From assembly GCF_002813325.1 (NCBI RefSeq), contig NZ_PHUG01000001.1, positions 3,906,001-3,970,000 of the forward strand: a DNA stretch of 64,000 nucleotides, written 5' to 3'. This stretch comes from Janthinobacterium sp. 64 (GTDB taxonomy: Bacteria > Pseudomonadota > Gammaproteobacteria > Burkholderiales > Burkholderiaceae_D). Positions 30,981-41,810 of this stretch are shown in pieces. The position numbers and the translations under genes were made by a program. Positions within the stretch are counted from its first letter, which is position 1. The number at the start of each line of letters is the position of its first letter. The notes under the pieces are model-generated. The model was not told the DNA's origin. It saw nothing but the letters and a program-made list of their open reading frames with translations, and ran no database searches.

Positions 30981-32426
30981 ATGACCCTTGTTCCCGCCTT
31001 GCGCCGCGCCAGCGTGGCCGTCATCCTTTTCCTGGGCGCCAGTGCGGCCCAGGCCAGCGTCGCCTTCCGCGTCACGGTGACGACCGAGCGCATCTTCAAG
31101 TCCGGCGTGAAAACCAGCCTGCCCGCGCGCGCTACGCAGGACAGCGACGTCGTGCTGGGCGAACATTTCATCAGCGTGCGTGATGGCAAGAGCTTGTCCG
31201 TGCTCGACTTTGCCACGCGCCGCCGCCACGTCATCGATACGGCGGCGTCCACCTACGACACGTATTCGCTGTTCGACGTGGCGGGCTTTCGCCGTTTCGA
31301 GATAGCACACCGCCAGGGCATGGCCGGCGCGCTCCAGGCTGGCGGCTTGCAAGCCCACGTCACGCCGCTCGTGTACGAGGAGCAAGCGCTGTCCGTGCCG
31401 GCGGCCAGGCGGCGCACTGCACTGCTGCCCCAGGTGCTCGACGGCGCCGTGCTGTGGTCGCTCGACGGACAGCCCCTGCTGCGTCTGGGGATAGCCGGCA
31501 GCCCCGTCAGTAATGACGATGCGACGGCGTTTGCCCAGTACTTGCGCTACACCTGGGGCGGCCATCCGCTGGTACTGAAGCTGCTGGCCGACGGCAAGCG
31601 CATTCCCGCCGCATTCACCTTGCACTACCAGGAGGTGGGCGGCAAGGTGACGCGCCATTTCCGCATCAGCGCCATGACGGCGGGCGCACCCGCCACGTAT
31701 TCCCTGGCCGCCTACCGGCCTCGCCCGCTGGCGGCCGATGCGCCGGTGCTCGAACGCGTGCTGGCGCAGGCGGCGCGGTTGCCGCCGCTGGGCCCCGAGG
31801 CGCCTCAGGCCCACCCTGCGCTGCGCGCCGAGGCGGAAAAGCTCTTTGCCGCGGAAAAACCGTTCGAGGCTTTTTTGACCATGCTGGAAGACCATTTTTC
31901 CACGGGGGCGCTGGTCGACAAACTGTCGCCGCAGCAGCAACTGGCCATGCAGGCGTGCCAGCCCATCCACGACTTGACGCGGGCACTGCTGGCCAAGGAC
32001 AAGGAAGGCATTCAGGCCGCGCTGGCCACCGTGCAGGGCTTGCGCCAGCAGCACGGCCTGGAGCAGCCGGTACTGGCCTTGTTTGAGGGGAACTTGCGCG
32101 CCAAGCTGGGGCAGTGGCCCGAAGCGACCGCGCTGTATTTGCACGTGCTGCAGGCAAAACCACAGATGGCGGCCGTGTACCAGGACCTGGGCGACGCCTT
32201 GCTGGCGCAATTTGATGCGCCGAACGCCTGGCGCAGCTGGGATGCGGGCCGGGCCATGGCGCCGTCGCTGCGGCAATTTCGCAAGGTCAACGACTTGGAG
32301 CGCAGCCTGCTGCAAGACTACCCCGCCTTCTTTGCCGGCGGGGCGACGCTTCCGCCTGAAGTTCAGCCCAGCACCAGCCGTCCGGCCAGCAGCACGAAGA
32401 CGGTGGGCAGCACGAACTTGCCGTAA
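30981..32426 (+). CDS. Exported hypothetical protein with TPR-like C-terminal half
   Basis: A 481-residue protein with an N-terminal signal peptide (MTLVPALRRASVAVILFLGASAAQAS). The first half is beta-rich (VTTERIFKSGVKTSLPAR and following), and the second half has alanine- and leucine-rich helical pairs around EAFLTMLEDHF, AIHDL-type segments and LFEGNLRAKLGQWPEATALYLHVLQAKP, which resemble tetratricopeptide repeats. I do not recognise a family name. Its 3' end overlaps the convergent LysE gene by 64 bp; the C-terminal tail there (STSRPASSTKTV) is low in complexity, so the last residues may be poorly conserved. Confidence 0.65.
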   Translation: MTLVPALRRASVAVILFLGASAAQASVAFRVTVTTERIFKSGVKTSLPARATQDSDVVLGEHFISVRDGKSLSVLDFATRRRHVIDTAASTYDTYSLFDVAGFRRFEIAHRQGMAGALQAGGLQAHVTPLVYEEQALSVPAARRRTALLPQVLDGAVLWSLDGQPLLRLGIAGSPVSNDDATAFAQYLRYTWGGHPLVLKLLADGKRIPAAFTLHYQEVGGKVTRHFRISAMTAGAPATYSLAAYRPRPLAADAPVLERVLAQAARLPPLGPEAPQAHPALRAEAEKLFAAEKPFEAFLTMLEDHFSTGALVDKLSPQQQLAMQACQPIHDLTRALLAKDKEGIQAALATVQGLRQQHGLEQPVLALFEGNLRAKLGQWPEATALYLHVLQAKPQMAAVYQDLGDALLAQFDAPNAWRSWDAGRAMAPSLRQFRKVNDLERSLLQDYPAFFAGGATLPPEVQPSTSRPASSTKTVGSTNLP

Positions 32427-32983
32427 GGCGAAGGTTTGCCGCGCAGGCGGCGCGCCAGACGCGCGGCCAAGACCGCATACAGGGCATCGAACAGCAGGCC
32501 CATCAGCACCAGCACGGCACCCAGGCGCAGGTATTGCATGCCGACCTGCTCGCTGCCGACGACGAATTGCGGCAGGAACATGCTGCAAAACAGCAGTGCC
32601 TTCGGATTGAGCAGATTCGTCAGGAAGCCGCGCACCAGGCTGGCGCGGGCGCCGTGTGCCGTGGCGGGGGCGGCTGCTTCCTGCGCCGTCTTTTTCGACA
32701 GGGCCGACTGCAGCAGGCGCAGCGCCAGGTACAGCAGGTAGGCGGCGCCCGCCCATTTGACCCACTGCAAGGCTTGCGGATGCGTGACCATCAATGCCGC
32801 CAGGCCTGCGCCCGACAGCGCCACGTGCACGGCGCGCGCGCCGGCGATGCCCAGCGCCGTCACCAGCGCCGTCGCCACGCCGCGCGCGGCGCCCGTCGCC
32901 AGCACCAGCGCCATGTCGGGGCCCGGTAATAAAAAGGCGCCGGTCAGTGCCAGCAGGTACATCAGGAAGGTAGAATCGGACAT
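32363..32983 (-). CDS. LysE/RhtB-family amino acid exporter
   Basis: A 206-residue membrane protein with about six helices. The N-terminal MYLLALTGAFLLPGPDMALVLATGAARG motif, with the GPD signature, is typical of LysE/RhtB exporters, as is the later FLTNLLNPKALLF motif. It exports an unidentified amino acid or derivative. The divergent Lrp/AsnC gene at 33149 is a likely regulator; such LysE-regulator pairs are common. Confidence 0.9.
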   Translation of the reverse strand: MSDSTFLMYLLALTGAFLLPGPDMALVLATGAARGVATALVTALGIAGARAVHVALSGAGLAALMVTHPQALQWVKWAGAAYLLYLALRLLQSALSKKTAQEAAAPATAHGARASLVRGFLTNLLNPKALLFCSMFLPQFVVGSEQVGMQYLRLGAVLVLMGLLFDALYAVLAARLARRLRGKPSPYGKFVLPTVFVLLAGRLVLG

Positions 32984-33148
32984 GGCGCAGCTCGGTCACA
33001 GGCAAAAAGTAAGGGCGGGAGCAACGGCAGCTTGCCGCATGCTCGCCGGGCCCCATTATGTTCTTGTCGCGATGAAATGTGCTTGCTTTTCCTGCCCTGC
33101 ATGCCCTAGTATTCGGGTAGATTCCACTCTTATAAAAACAAAAATTAG

Positions 33149-33631
33149 ATGAAAATTTCAGAAGTTAGCCTCGACGCCACCGATTTGCAGATACTCAGGC
33201 TGTTGCAGGATGAAGGAAGGCTGTCCAACGCGCGCCTGGCCGAGCGCTTGAAGCTCAGTGAAACCCCCGTCTGGCGCCGCCTGCGCCGCCTGGAAGAGGA
33301 AGGCTTTATTACCGGCTACCAGGCTTTGCTCAACCGCAAGAAACTGGGCATCGGCCTGGTGGCATTTGTCCGGGTCGTGTTTGCCAACCATGGCGGCGAG
33401 CAGCCGTCGCAGTTCGAGCAGGCGATCGCGACGATTCCCGAGATATTGTCGTGCCACAATGTGGCGGGCGAAGCCGATTATTTCCTGCAAGTGGTGGCGC
33501 GCGACCTGGAAACGTATGGTGAATTCGTCTCGACGGTGTTGCGCCGCCTGCCTGGCGTGGCGGAAATCCAGTCCAGCCTGTCGATGCGCGAAATCAAGTC
33601 GTCGAACCGCCTGCCCTTGCTGCTGGCCTGA
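33149..33631 (+). CDS. Lrp/AsnC-family transcriptional regulator
   Basis: A 160-residue regulator: N-terminal HTH (DLQILRLLQDEGRLSNARLAERLKLSETPVWRRLRRLEEEGFITGY, about 11-55) and C-terminal RAM domain for amino-acid sensing and oligomerisation (IPEILSCHNVAGEADYFLQVV). It lies 165 bp from and divergent to the LysE exporter gene, which it probably controls in response to an amino acid. Confidence 0.9.
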   Translation: MKISEVSLDATDLQILRLLQDEGRLSNARLAERLKLSETPVWRRLRRLEEEGFITGYQALLNRKKLGIGLVAFVRVVFANHGGEQPSQFEQAIATIPEILSCHNVAGEADYFLQVVARDLETYGEFVSTVLRRLPGVAEIQSSLSMREIKSSNRLPLLLA

Positions 33632-33713
33632 GGCGCCGGGCGCGCACTATAATTGGAACAGTTGCCAGGAATCGTGCCTGGCGCCCTGACCGCCATTCCA
33701 AGGACCGCTCGCC

Positions 33714-34670
33714 ATGCCAGACTCCCTGTCGCCCCTGTTTCCCGCCCTGACGCCGAACCGGCACGGCATGCTGGCGGTTGATGACATCCACACCATTTAT
33801 TGGGAAGAGTGCGGCAATCCCGACGGCATTCCCGTGCTGTTCCTGCATGGTGGCCCGGGCGCGGGCCTGTCGCCGCAGCACCGCCGCTTTTTTGACCCGC
33901 AGCGCTACCGCGTGATCCTGTTCGACCAGCGCGGCGCGGGCAAGTCCACGCCGCTGGGTGAATGGCGCAACAACACGACGCAGTTGCTGATCGACGATAT
34001 CGAAGTGCTGCGCGCCCAGTTCGGCATCGCCCAATGGCTGGTGTTTGGCGGCTCCTGGGGCTCGACCCTGGCGCTGGCGTATGGCCAGGCGCATCCGGCA
34101 GCTTGCCTCGGTTTCGTACTGCGCGGCATCTTTTTGTGCACGCAGGCGGAAATCGACTGGTTCATCGAAGGCGTGCGCTGGTTTTATCCGGAACTGTACG
34201 CAGAATTTGCCGCGCCCATTCCGGCCGAGGAGCGGGGCGACTTGCTGGCCGCTTACGTGCAACGCATCCTCAGCAGCGATCCCGCCGTGTACTGGCCTGC
34301 CGCGCGCGCCTGGAGCCGCTTCGAGGGGCGCCGCGTGTACCTGATGCCGCAGCCGGAAGACGCGCCGAACGATGCGCTCGACCTTGGCGTGGGCAGGCTC
34401 GAATCGCATTACATGGCCAACCTGGGCTTTTTCGAGGAAGACCAGCTGATCCGCAACATGGGGCGCATCGCGCACTTGCCGGCCGTCATCGTGCAGGGAC
34501 GCTACGACGCCATCTGCCCGCCGCTGTCGGCCTACCGTTTGCAGCAGGCCTGGCCCGGTTCCCAGCTGGAGATGATACCGGACGCGGGCCATGGCGCGCT
34601 GGAGCACGGCATCGCTTCGGCGCTGGTGCGCGCCACCGAGCGCTTCGTGCCGGGGCGCGGCTTCGCATGA
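33714..34670 (+). CDS. pip: Proline iminopeptidase
   Basis: A 318-residue alpha/beta hydrolase of peptidase family S33: oxyanion motif LHGGPGAGLSP (about 45-55), nucleophile S114 in GGSWGSTLALAYGQAHP, then aspartate in GRYDAICP and histidine in DAGHGALE. These match proline iminopeptidase closely. The enzyme removes N-terminal proline from peptides in the cytosol. It lies downstream of the AsnC gene with its own ribosome site (AAGGACCGC). Confidence 0.93.
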   Translation: MPDSLSPLFPALTPNRHGMLAVDDIHTIYWEECGNPDGIPVLFLHGGPGAGLSPQHRRFFDPQRYRVILFDQRGAGKSTPLGEWRNNTTQLLIDDIEVLRAQFGIAQWLVFGGSWGSTLALAYGQAHPAACLGFVLRGIFLCTQAEIDWFIEGVRWFYPELYAEFAAPIPAEERGDLLAAYVQRILSSDPAVYWPAARAWSRFEGRRVYLMPQPEDAPNDALDLGVGRLESHYMANLGFFEEDQLIRNMGRIAHLPAVIVQGRYDAICPPLSAYRLQQAWPGSQLEMIPDAGHGALEHGIASALVRATERFVPGRGFA

Positions 34671-34782
34671 CATTACAACATGCCGGTTGGCAAAGCGGCC
34701 AGCCGGCGTGCGCCACCTGCTACACTACGGCCTGTGCTGGCACCAGGGTCGGGCGCCGGTGTGAACCCACGACTTTTTATCC

Positions 34783-35223
34783 ATGAACATACAGATCGGC
34801 GACATCGGCCATATCATTCAGCTGGCGATTGCGCCGGTTTTCCTGCTGACCGGCATCGGCACCATGCTGGTGGTGCTGACCAATCGCCTGGGCCGCATCA
34901 TCGATCGCACGCGCGTGCTGGAAGACCGGCTCGACATCGGTTACAACGATTTCTATATGGATGAGCTAGATACGCTCTATACGCGTACCCATCTGATTAA
35001 TTACTCGATTTCGCTGAGCACGGCCTGCGGTTTCTTCGTCTGCGTCATCATCGCCATGCTGTTTTTGGGCGATATTCTGAACCTGACCCTCGATAAATAC
35101 ATCGCGGCCTTCTTTGTGCTGGCCGTGATTTGCCTGATCGGCTGTTTTATTTATTTACTGCGCGAAATTCACCTGGCCGCCAAAGCCCAGCGCATCCGGC
35201 GCCATATCCGCCCGCCCCATTAA
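34783..35223 (+). CDS. DUF2721 family membrane protein
   Basis: A 146-residue inner membrane protein. An N-terminal helix (IIQLAIAPVFLLTGIGTMLVVL) is followed by the conserved RLGRIIDRTRVLEDRLD segment, then two further helices (ISLSTACGFFVCVIIAMLFLG and YIAAFFVLAVICLIGCFIYLL) and a basic tail. This is the DUF2721 pattern. The function is unknown. Confidence 0.85.
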   Translation: MNIQIGDIGHIIQLAIAPVFLLTGIGTMLVVLTNRLGRIIDRTRVLEDRLDIGYNDFYMDELDTLYTRTHLINYSISLSTACGFFVCVIIAMLFLGDILNLTLDKYIAAFFVLAVICLIGCFIYLLREIHLAAKAQRIRRHIRPPH

Positions 35224-35264
35224 GCGCGCGCCGGTTTACCCTACTATTGAAGAACGAGTCAAGC

Positions 35265-35720
35265 ATGCACGATTACAAACGTCCCCCCACCCTGCACCGC
35301 TACGGCCAGCGCAGCGAACTCGAGCTGGCGCTGAGCCTGGGCCAGTTCCGCCTGATGCCAGCGGGCAATTGTTTGACCCTGAGCTTTTCGCAAGTGTGGG
35401 ACAAGCACCTGTTCGACCTGTTTGCCCCGGCCGACGCCTGTTTGATCATCCATAACACGGAAGAATTCGGCGAACGCCTGCACCGCGCCGTGCAGCGCAC
35501 CCTGCCCAGCTGGGCAGGCATCGATGGCCTGGTCGAGTATGGCCAGCGCGCGGCCCTGGGCGCCGCCTTCACCAAGACGCGCGCCGAAGCGCCCGAGCAG
35601 GAATGGCTGTTCGCCTGGCGCTCGATGCAGCCGCAAGCGAGCCTGAACCCCGTCACGGTAAAACTGGGCAGCCTGGAAAACTTCGCGGAAATCCGCGACC
35701 GCGACACGTATCTGGCGTAG
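35265..35720 (+). CDS. Conserved hypothetical protein
   Basis: Starting at 35265 the protein has 151 residues, is soluble and mixed alpha/beta, and has no signal peptide or membrane helix. Recognisable segments are YGQRSELELALSLGQFRLMPAGNCLTLSFSQVWD and a C-terminal AWRSMQPQASLNPVTVKLG. I do not recognise the family. It follows the DUF2721 gene by 41 bp on the same strand, so the two may be cotranscribed. Confidence 0.6.
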   Translation: MHDYKRPPTLHRYGQRSELELALSLGQFRLMPAGNCLTLSFSQVWDKHLFDLFAPADACLIIHNTEEFGERLHRAVQRTLPSWAGIDGLVEYGQRAALGAAFTKTRAEAPEQEWLFAWRSMQPQASLNPVTVKLGSLENFAEIRDRDTYLA

Positions 35721-36302
35721 TTAGCCCGCTTTGTCGGCGTGCTGGCTGTCGATGCGGGCTAAGACGGCTGCCATCATGCGCTCGATATCGCCGCGTATCA
35801 TGGTCGTGCCCAGCATGCCGGGCACATAGAAGCCCGGCATCAGCCGGCTGGAAAAGACGATGCGCGTGCCGCCCGTCTCGGGTACGGGAAACAGATTCCA
35901 GCGTGCTTCGTAATGCCGCATGTCGCCCGAGATCAGGGCGATGTCGATGGAGGTCAACGGCGTCTCCGTGGCCCGCACCACGAGGTGGATGGCGTGGTTC
36001 ATGAACAGGAAGCGCGCCATGCCCTGCTGCTCGATGATGATTTCATTGCCGTTGCGCGACAGCACGCGGCAGGAACTGAGGTCGGGCACGAATTCGCTCA
36101 TGCGCTCGTACGTGGTCAGGGTCTTCCACACGGACGCCGGCGGCGCCTGCACGCTGCCGCTGGCATCGACTTCATACATGCGCTGCCCGTCGACCTCGAT
36201 GCGCTTGACGTCGACCTTCAGCTTGTCCAGGCGCTGTGCCTGTGCCAGCGCGGTCGCGGGGACGGCGCACAGCATCAGCAGGCAGAGGAAGAGTCGCGTC
36301 AT
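35721..36302 (-). CDS. Exported SRPBCC/polyketide-cyclase-like protein
   Basis: A 193-residue protein with a signal peptide (MTRLFLCLLMLCAVPATALAQA, cleavage near residue 21). The mature sequence is a SRPBCC (START-like) fold: VQAPPASVWKTLTTYERMSEFVPDLSSCRVLSRNG, IEQQGMARFLFMNHAIHLVVRATETPL, and a long C-terminal helix (GTTMIRGDIERMMAAVLARID). The family binds hydrophobic ligands in a deep cavity. This copy is predicted to be periplasmic; ligand unknown. Confidence 0.8.
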   Translation of the reverse strand: MTRLFLCLLMLCAVPATALAQAQRLDKLKVDVKRIEVDGQRMYEVDASGSVQAPPASVWKTLTTYERMSEFVPDLSSCRVLSRNGNEIIIEQQGMARFLFMNHAIHLVVRATETPLTSIDIALISGDMRHYEARWNLFPVPETGGTRIVFSSRLMPGFYVPGMLGTTMIRGDIERMMAAVLARIDSQHADKAG

Positions 36303-36389
36303 GCACCTAGCCTACGGGAAACTAGCGCGCGGCACAAGCTGTACCCATCGCCAGCGGGCGCGCGCGGCGATTTAGAACTCCCGGTCTAG

Positions 36390-38507
<2,118 letters not shown>

Positions 38508-38521
38508 CCCGGAGAAAAACT

Positions 38522-38548
38522 GGGGTCGGACCCTCAGGGTCCGACCCC
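38522..38548. repeat. GGGGTC-type double palindrome
   Basis: A perfect 27-bp palindrome: two 13-bp arms GGGGTCGGACCCT and AGGGTCCGACCCC around a single C. It lies between the convergent fadH and antiporter genes. It can form a strong hairpin but lacks a T-tract, so it is not an ordinary terminator. Confidence 0.75.
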
Positions 38549-38586
38549 GGCATTTGCATGGGCTGGAGGTTCGGCATCAAAGAACC

Positions 38587-40296
38587 TTAATGGCCATGCC
38601 CCTTCTTCGCCGTCTCAAAACTCTGCAGCACGTGTTCGGCCATGCCATTGGCCAGCTCGTGCTCGCCGATAAACACCTTGCCCGCGTTTTCCGCGCGCAG
38701 CAATTCCGCCTCTTCCTCGCTGTGCGTGCGCACCACCGTCAGGATGGCGGGGTTCAGCGCGCGCGCCGTCTCGATCATGGCGCGTACGTGGAAGGTATCG
38801 GGCGTGGCGATGACGAGCATGGTGGCGTGCGTGATGTGCGCCTGGATCAATACGGCCGGTTCGCCCGCATTGCCGGCCACGGCCGGAATGCCCTGCTTGC
38901 GCAGCTGGTCGACGATTTCGCGGTTTTCCTCGGCGACGACAAAATGAATGCCGCGTTCCATCAGGGCGGCGGCGATGCGCCGGCCCACGCGGCCATAGCC
39001 GACCAGCACGATCTGGCCCGACAGTTTTTCCTGCGGCACCGTCATCGGCAGCTCGGCCAGCGGGTCGGTGGTGCGTTCGAACTTGCGCGCAAAATCGCTG
39101 TTGTTCATCACGCGCAGCAGCGGCTTGGCCATGCTGAACACGAGCGGGTTGAGGGCAATCGACAAAATGGCGCCGGCCAGGATCAGGCTTTGCCCTTCCT
39201 GCGGCATCAGGCCCAGGGACAGGCCCAGCGCGGCCAGGATGAACGAGAATTCACCGATCTGCGCCAGGCTGGCCGAGACGATGATGGCCGTTTTTGGCGG
39301 ATAGCGCAGGGCCATCACCAGCAAAAAGGCGGCAATCGACTTGCCGAAGATAATGATGGCGCACACGGCCAGCACTTGCAGGGGCTTGTCGATGAGGATG
39401 TTCGGTTCGAACAGCATGCCGACGGAAACGAAGAACAGCACGGCAAACGCGTCGCGCAGGGGCAGGGACTCTTCCGCGGCGCGGTGGCTCAGTTCGGATT
39501 CGCGCAGCACCATGCCGGCAAAAAAGGCGCCCAGTGCGAACGACACGCCGAACAGTTTGGTAGAAGCGTAGGCGATGCCGACGGCGGCGGCGATCACGCA
39601 CAGGGTAAACAGCTCACGCGAACCGGTGCGCGCCACTTGCCACAAAATCCATGGGAACAGCTTGCGGCCCACCACCAGCATGAAGACGATGAAACCGGCC
39701 ACTTGTCCCAGGGTCACGGCCAGGGTTTGCCACAGGCTGGTGGCCTCGGCATCCGGCGCGACCTTGCCACCGAGCACACCGGCGAACGCCGGCAGCAGCA
39801 CGAGCACCAGCACGGTGACGAGGTCTTCCACCACCAGCCAGCCGACGGCGATGCGGCCATTGAGCGAGTCGAGGATGCCCCGCTCTTCCAGCGCGCGCAG
39901 CAGCACCACGGTACTGGCCACGGACAGGGCCAGGCCAAAGACCAGCCCGCCACCGAGGGTCCAGCCCCACCAGTGGGCCAGGCCCATGCCCATCGCCGTG
40001 GCGACGCCGATCTGCAGGATGGCGCCGGGCAGCGCAATCTTGCGCACGTCCCACAAGTCTTCGATGGAAAAGTGCAGGCCGACACCGAACATCATCAGCA
40101 TCACCCCGATTTCCGCCAATTGTCCCGCTATTTCCGCATCCGCCACAAAACCGGGCGTGGCCGGTCCGATGATGATGCCGGCGGCCAGATAGCCGACCAG
40201 TGCCGGCAGTTTCAGGCGCGCGGCGATGAAGCCGAAGATGAGGCCGAACCCGAGGGCGGCGGCGATGGTGGTGATCAGGCTAATGTCATGGGGCAT
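38587..40296 (-). CDS. ybaL: CPA2-family cation:proton antiporter with TrkA-N domain (YbaL/KefB type)
   Basis: A 569-residue protein. The first about 390 residues form some twelve membrane helices of a Na+/H+ exchanger-type core. The C-terminal part is a TrkA-N/RCK domain with nucleotide motif LVGYGRVGRRIAAALMERG. The C-terminal tail (HELANGMAEHVLQSFE) and length fit YbaL more than KefB/C. It probably exports K+ or Na+ under regulation by a nucleotide or glutathione adduct. It converges with fadH. Confidence 0.88.
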   Translation of the reverse strand: MPHDISLITTIAAALGFGLIFGFIAARLKLPALVGYLAAGIIIGPATPGFVADAEIAGQLAEIGVMLMMFGVGLHFSIEDLWDVRKIALPGAILQIGVATAMGMGLAHWWGWTLGGGLVFGLALSVASTVVLLRALEERGILDSLNGRIAVGWLVVEDLVTVLVLVLLPAFAGVLGGKVAPDAEATSLWQTLAVTLGQVAGFIVFMLVVGRKLFPWILWQVARTGSRELFTLCVIAAAVGIAYASTKLFGVSFALGAFFAGMVLRESELSHRAAEESLPLRDAFAVLFFVSVGMLFEPNILIDKPLQVLAVCAIIIFGKSIAAFLLVMALRYPPKTAIIVSASLAQIGEFSFILAALGLSLGLMPQEGQSLILAGAILSIALNPLVFSMAKPLLRVMNNSDFARKFERTTDPLAELPMTVPQEKLSGQIVLVGYGRVGRRIAAALMERGIHFVVAEENREIVDQLRKQGIPAVAGNAGEPAVLIQAHITHATMLVIATPDTFHVRAMIETARALNPAILTVVRTHSEEEAELLRAENAGKVFIGEHELANGMAEHVLQSFETAKKGHGH

Positions 40297-40507
40297 GCGT
40301 GTGGGGTTCCTTATGGGGGACGTGCGGGTAGAAAAAGATGTTGCTCAGCGACCAAGTATAAACGCATCAAAGCCCCTGCCGGAAAATTTCCTGCGGCTTT
40401 ATGACAAAAAACCTGTGCTATATCTTCGTCCAGGTGGCCACGAACGCATGTTATCCACCTCGAACATCGCCTAATTCAAGGAATCAAACGATGTTACACC
40501 CATGCGC

Positions 40508-41629
40508 TCAGAGCTTGCGCACGACCACGCAGCCGATGGAATAGCCGGCGCCGAACGAGCAGATGACGCCCGTGCTGCCCGCCGCCATGTCATCCTGATA
40601 TTTGTGGAAGGCGATGATGGAACCGGCCGACGAGGTGTTGGCGTAGGTGTCGAGGATCACGGGCGCTTCGTTGGCCTCGGCATCGCGGCCCAGGATCAGG
40701 CGCGCGATCAGCAAATTCATGTTCAGGTTGGCCTGGTGCAGCCAGTAGCGGGAGACTTGCGCCACTTCCACGCCGGCCTTGGCGAGGGTCGCCTTGATCA
40801 TTTCGGCGGCCATCGGGCACACTTCCTTGAAGACCTTGCGGCCTTGCTGGCGGAACAGTTTATCCGCCTGGCCCACGCCGGACTCGTCAAAACGGTTGAG
40901 GAAGCCGAAATTGTTGCGGATGGCATTCGAGAAGCGCGTTTTGAGTTCCGTGCCGATGATCTCGAACTGGTGCTGCGACACGGCCGTGTCCTTGGCTTCG
41001 ACGATGATGGCGGTGCAGGCGTCGCCGAAAATGAAATGGCTGTCGCGGTCGCGCCAGTTCAGGTGGCCGCTGGTGATTTCGGGATTCAACACCAGCACGG
41101 CGCGCGCCTGGCCGCTTTGCACGGCGGCCACGGCTTGCTGGATGCCGAAGGTGGCCGACGAGCACGCCACGTTCATGTCAAAACCATAACCGTCGATGCC
41201 GAGCGCATCCTGCACCTCCACGGCCATGGCCGGGTAGGCGCGCTGCATGTTGCTGCAAGCGACCAGTACCATGTCGATATCGGCCGGCGTGCGGCCGGCG
41301 CGGGCCAGCGCGTCGTGCGCGGCGGCCACGGCCATTTCCGCCTGCAAGGACAGTTCGTCATCGCCCCGCTCCGCGATGCGCGAGACCATGCGTGCCGGGT
41401 CGAGAATGCCTTCTTTTTCCATCACGAAGCGCGACTTGATGCCGGACGCCTTTTCGATGAAGGCCACGCTCGACAGATCCAGCGCCGTCACCGTGCCCGC
41501 GGCGATCGCGTCAGCGTTGTCGGCATTGAATTTTTCCGCGTAGGCATTGAAGCAGGTGACCAGCTCTTCGTTGGAGATCGAAAATGGCGGCGTGTACAGT
41601 CCGGTACCGCTGATGACGACTTGTTTCAT
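40508..41629 (-). CDS. Beta-ketoacyl-ACP synthase III family protein (FabH-like)
   Basis: A 373-residue thiolase-fold synthase. The active-site cysteine is C156 in DMNVACSSATFG; the catalytic histidine is in WLHQANLNMNLL and the asparagine in ILDTYANTSSAGSI, completing the Cys-His-Asn triad. The protein is longer than ordinary FabH (about 320) and belongs to the group annotated as beta-ketoacyl-ACP synthase III in this clade. It stands alone, without fab genes, so the acyl substrate is uncertain; a dedicated lipid or aryl-lipid role is possible. Confidence 0.85.
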   Translation of the reverse strand: MKQVVISGTGLYTPPFSISNEELVTCFNAYAEKFNADNADAIAAGTVTALDLSSVAFIEKASGIKSRFVMEKEGILDPARMVSRIAERGDDELSLQAEMAVAAAHDALARAGRTPADIDMVLVACSNMQRAYPAMAVEVQDALGIDGYGFDMNVACSSATFGIQQAVAAVQSGQARAVLVLNPEITSGHLNWRDRDSHFIFGDACTAIIVEAKDTAVSQHQFEIIGTELKTRFSNAIRNNFGFLNRFDESGVGQADKLFRQQGRKVFKEVCPMAAEMIKATLAKAGVEVAQVSRYWLHQANLNMNLLIARLILGRDAEANEAPVILDTYANTSSAGSIIAFHKYQDDMAAGSTGVICSFGAGYSIGCVVVRKL

Positions 41630-41776
41630 GGTTAAACTTTCAAATTTGGCAATCGACGTGGCGCCGATAAGTGAAGCAAATTTTACACAAACGGGCTCGA
41701 CTGTAGAGAGTTTCGTGTTGCGGGGCAGGGCGATGTGTGGCGGAAGATTGATTTTTGTCGCGTGGACGTGCTGGGT

Positions 41777-41803
41777 GGGGTCAGACCTGGCGGGTCTGAC
41801 CCC
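41777..41803. repeat. GGGGTC-type double palindrome
   Basis: GGGGTCAGACC and GGTCTGACCCC arms flank TGGCG. It lies just downstream of the ctpA stop (minus strand) and upstream of the FabH-like gene. Same family as the elements at 18555, 38522 and 60533. Confidence 0.7.
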
Positions 41804-41810
41804 AAATTGC

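Noticed and set aside
30954..33056. 700-codon open frame on the minus strand
   Set aside because: Antisense to the exported protein gene and out of frame with lysE, a recognised gene in the same stretch.
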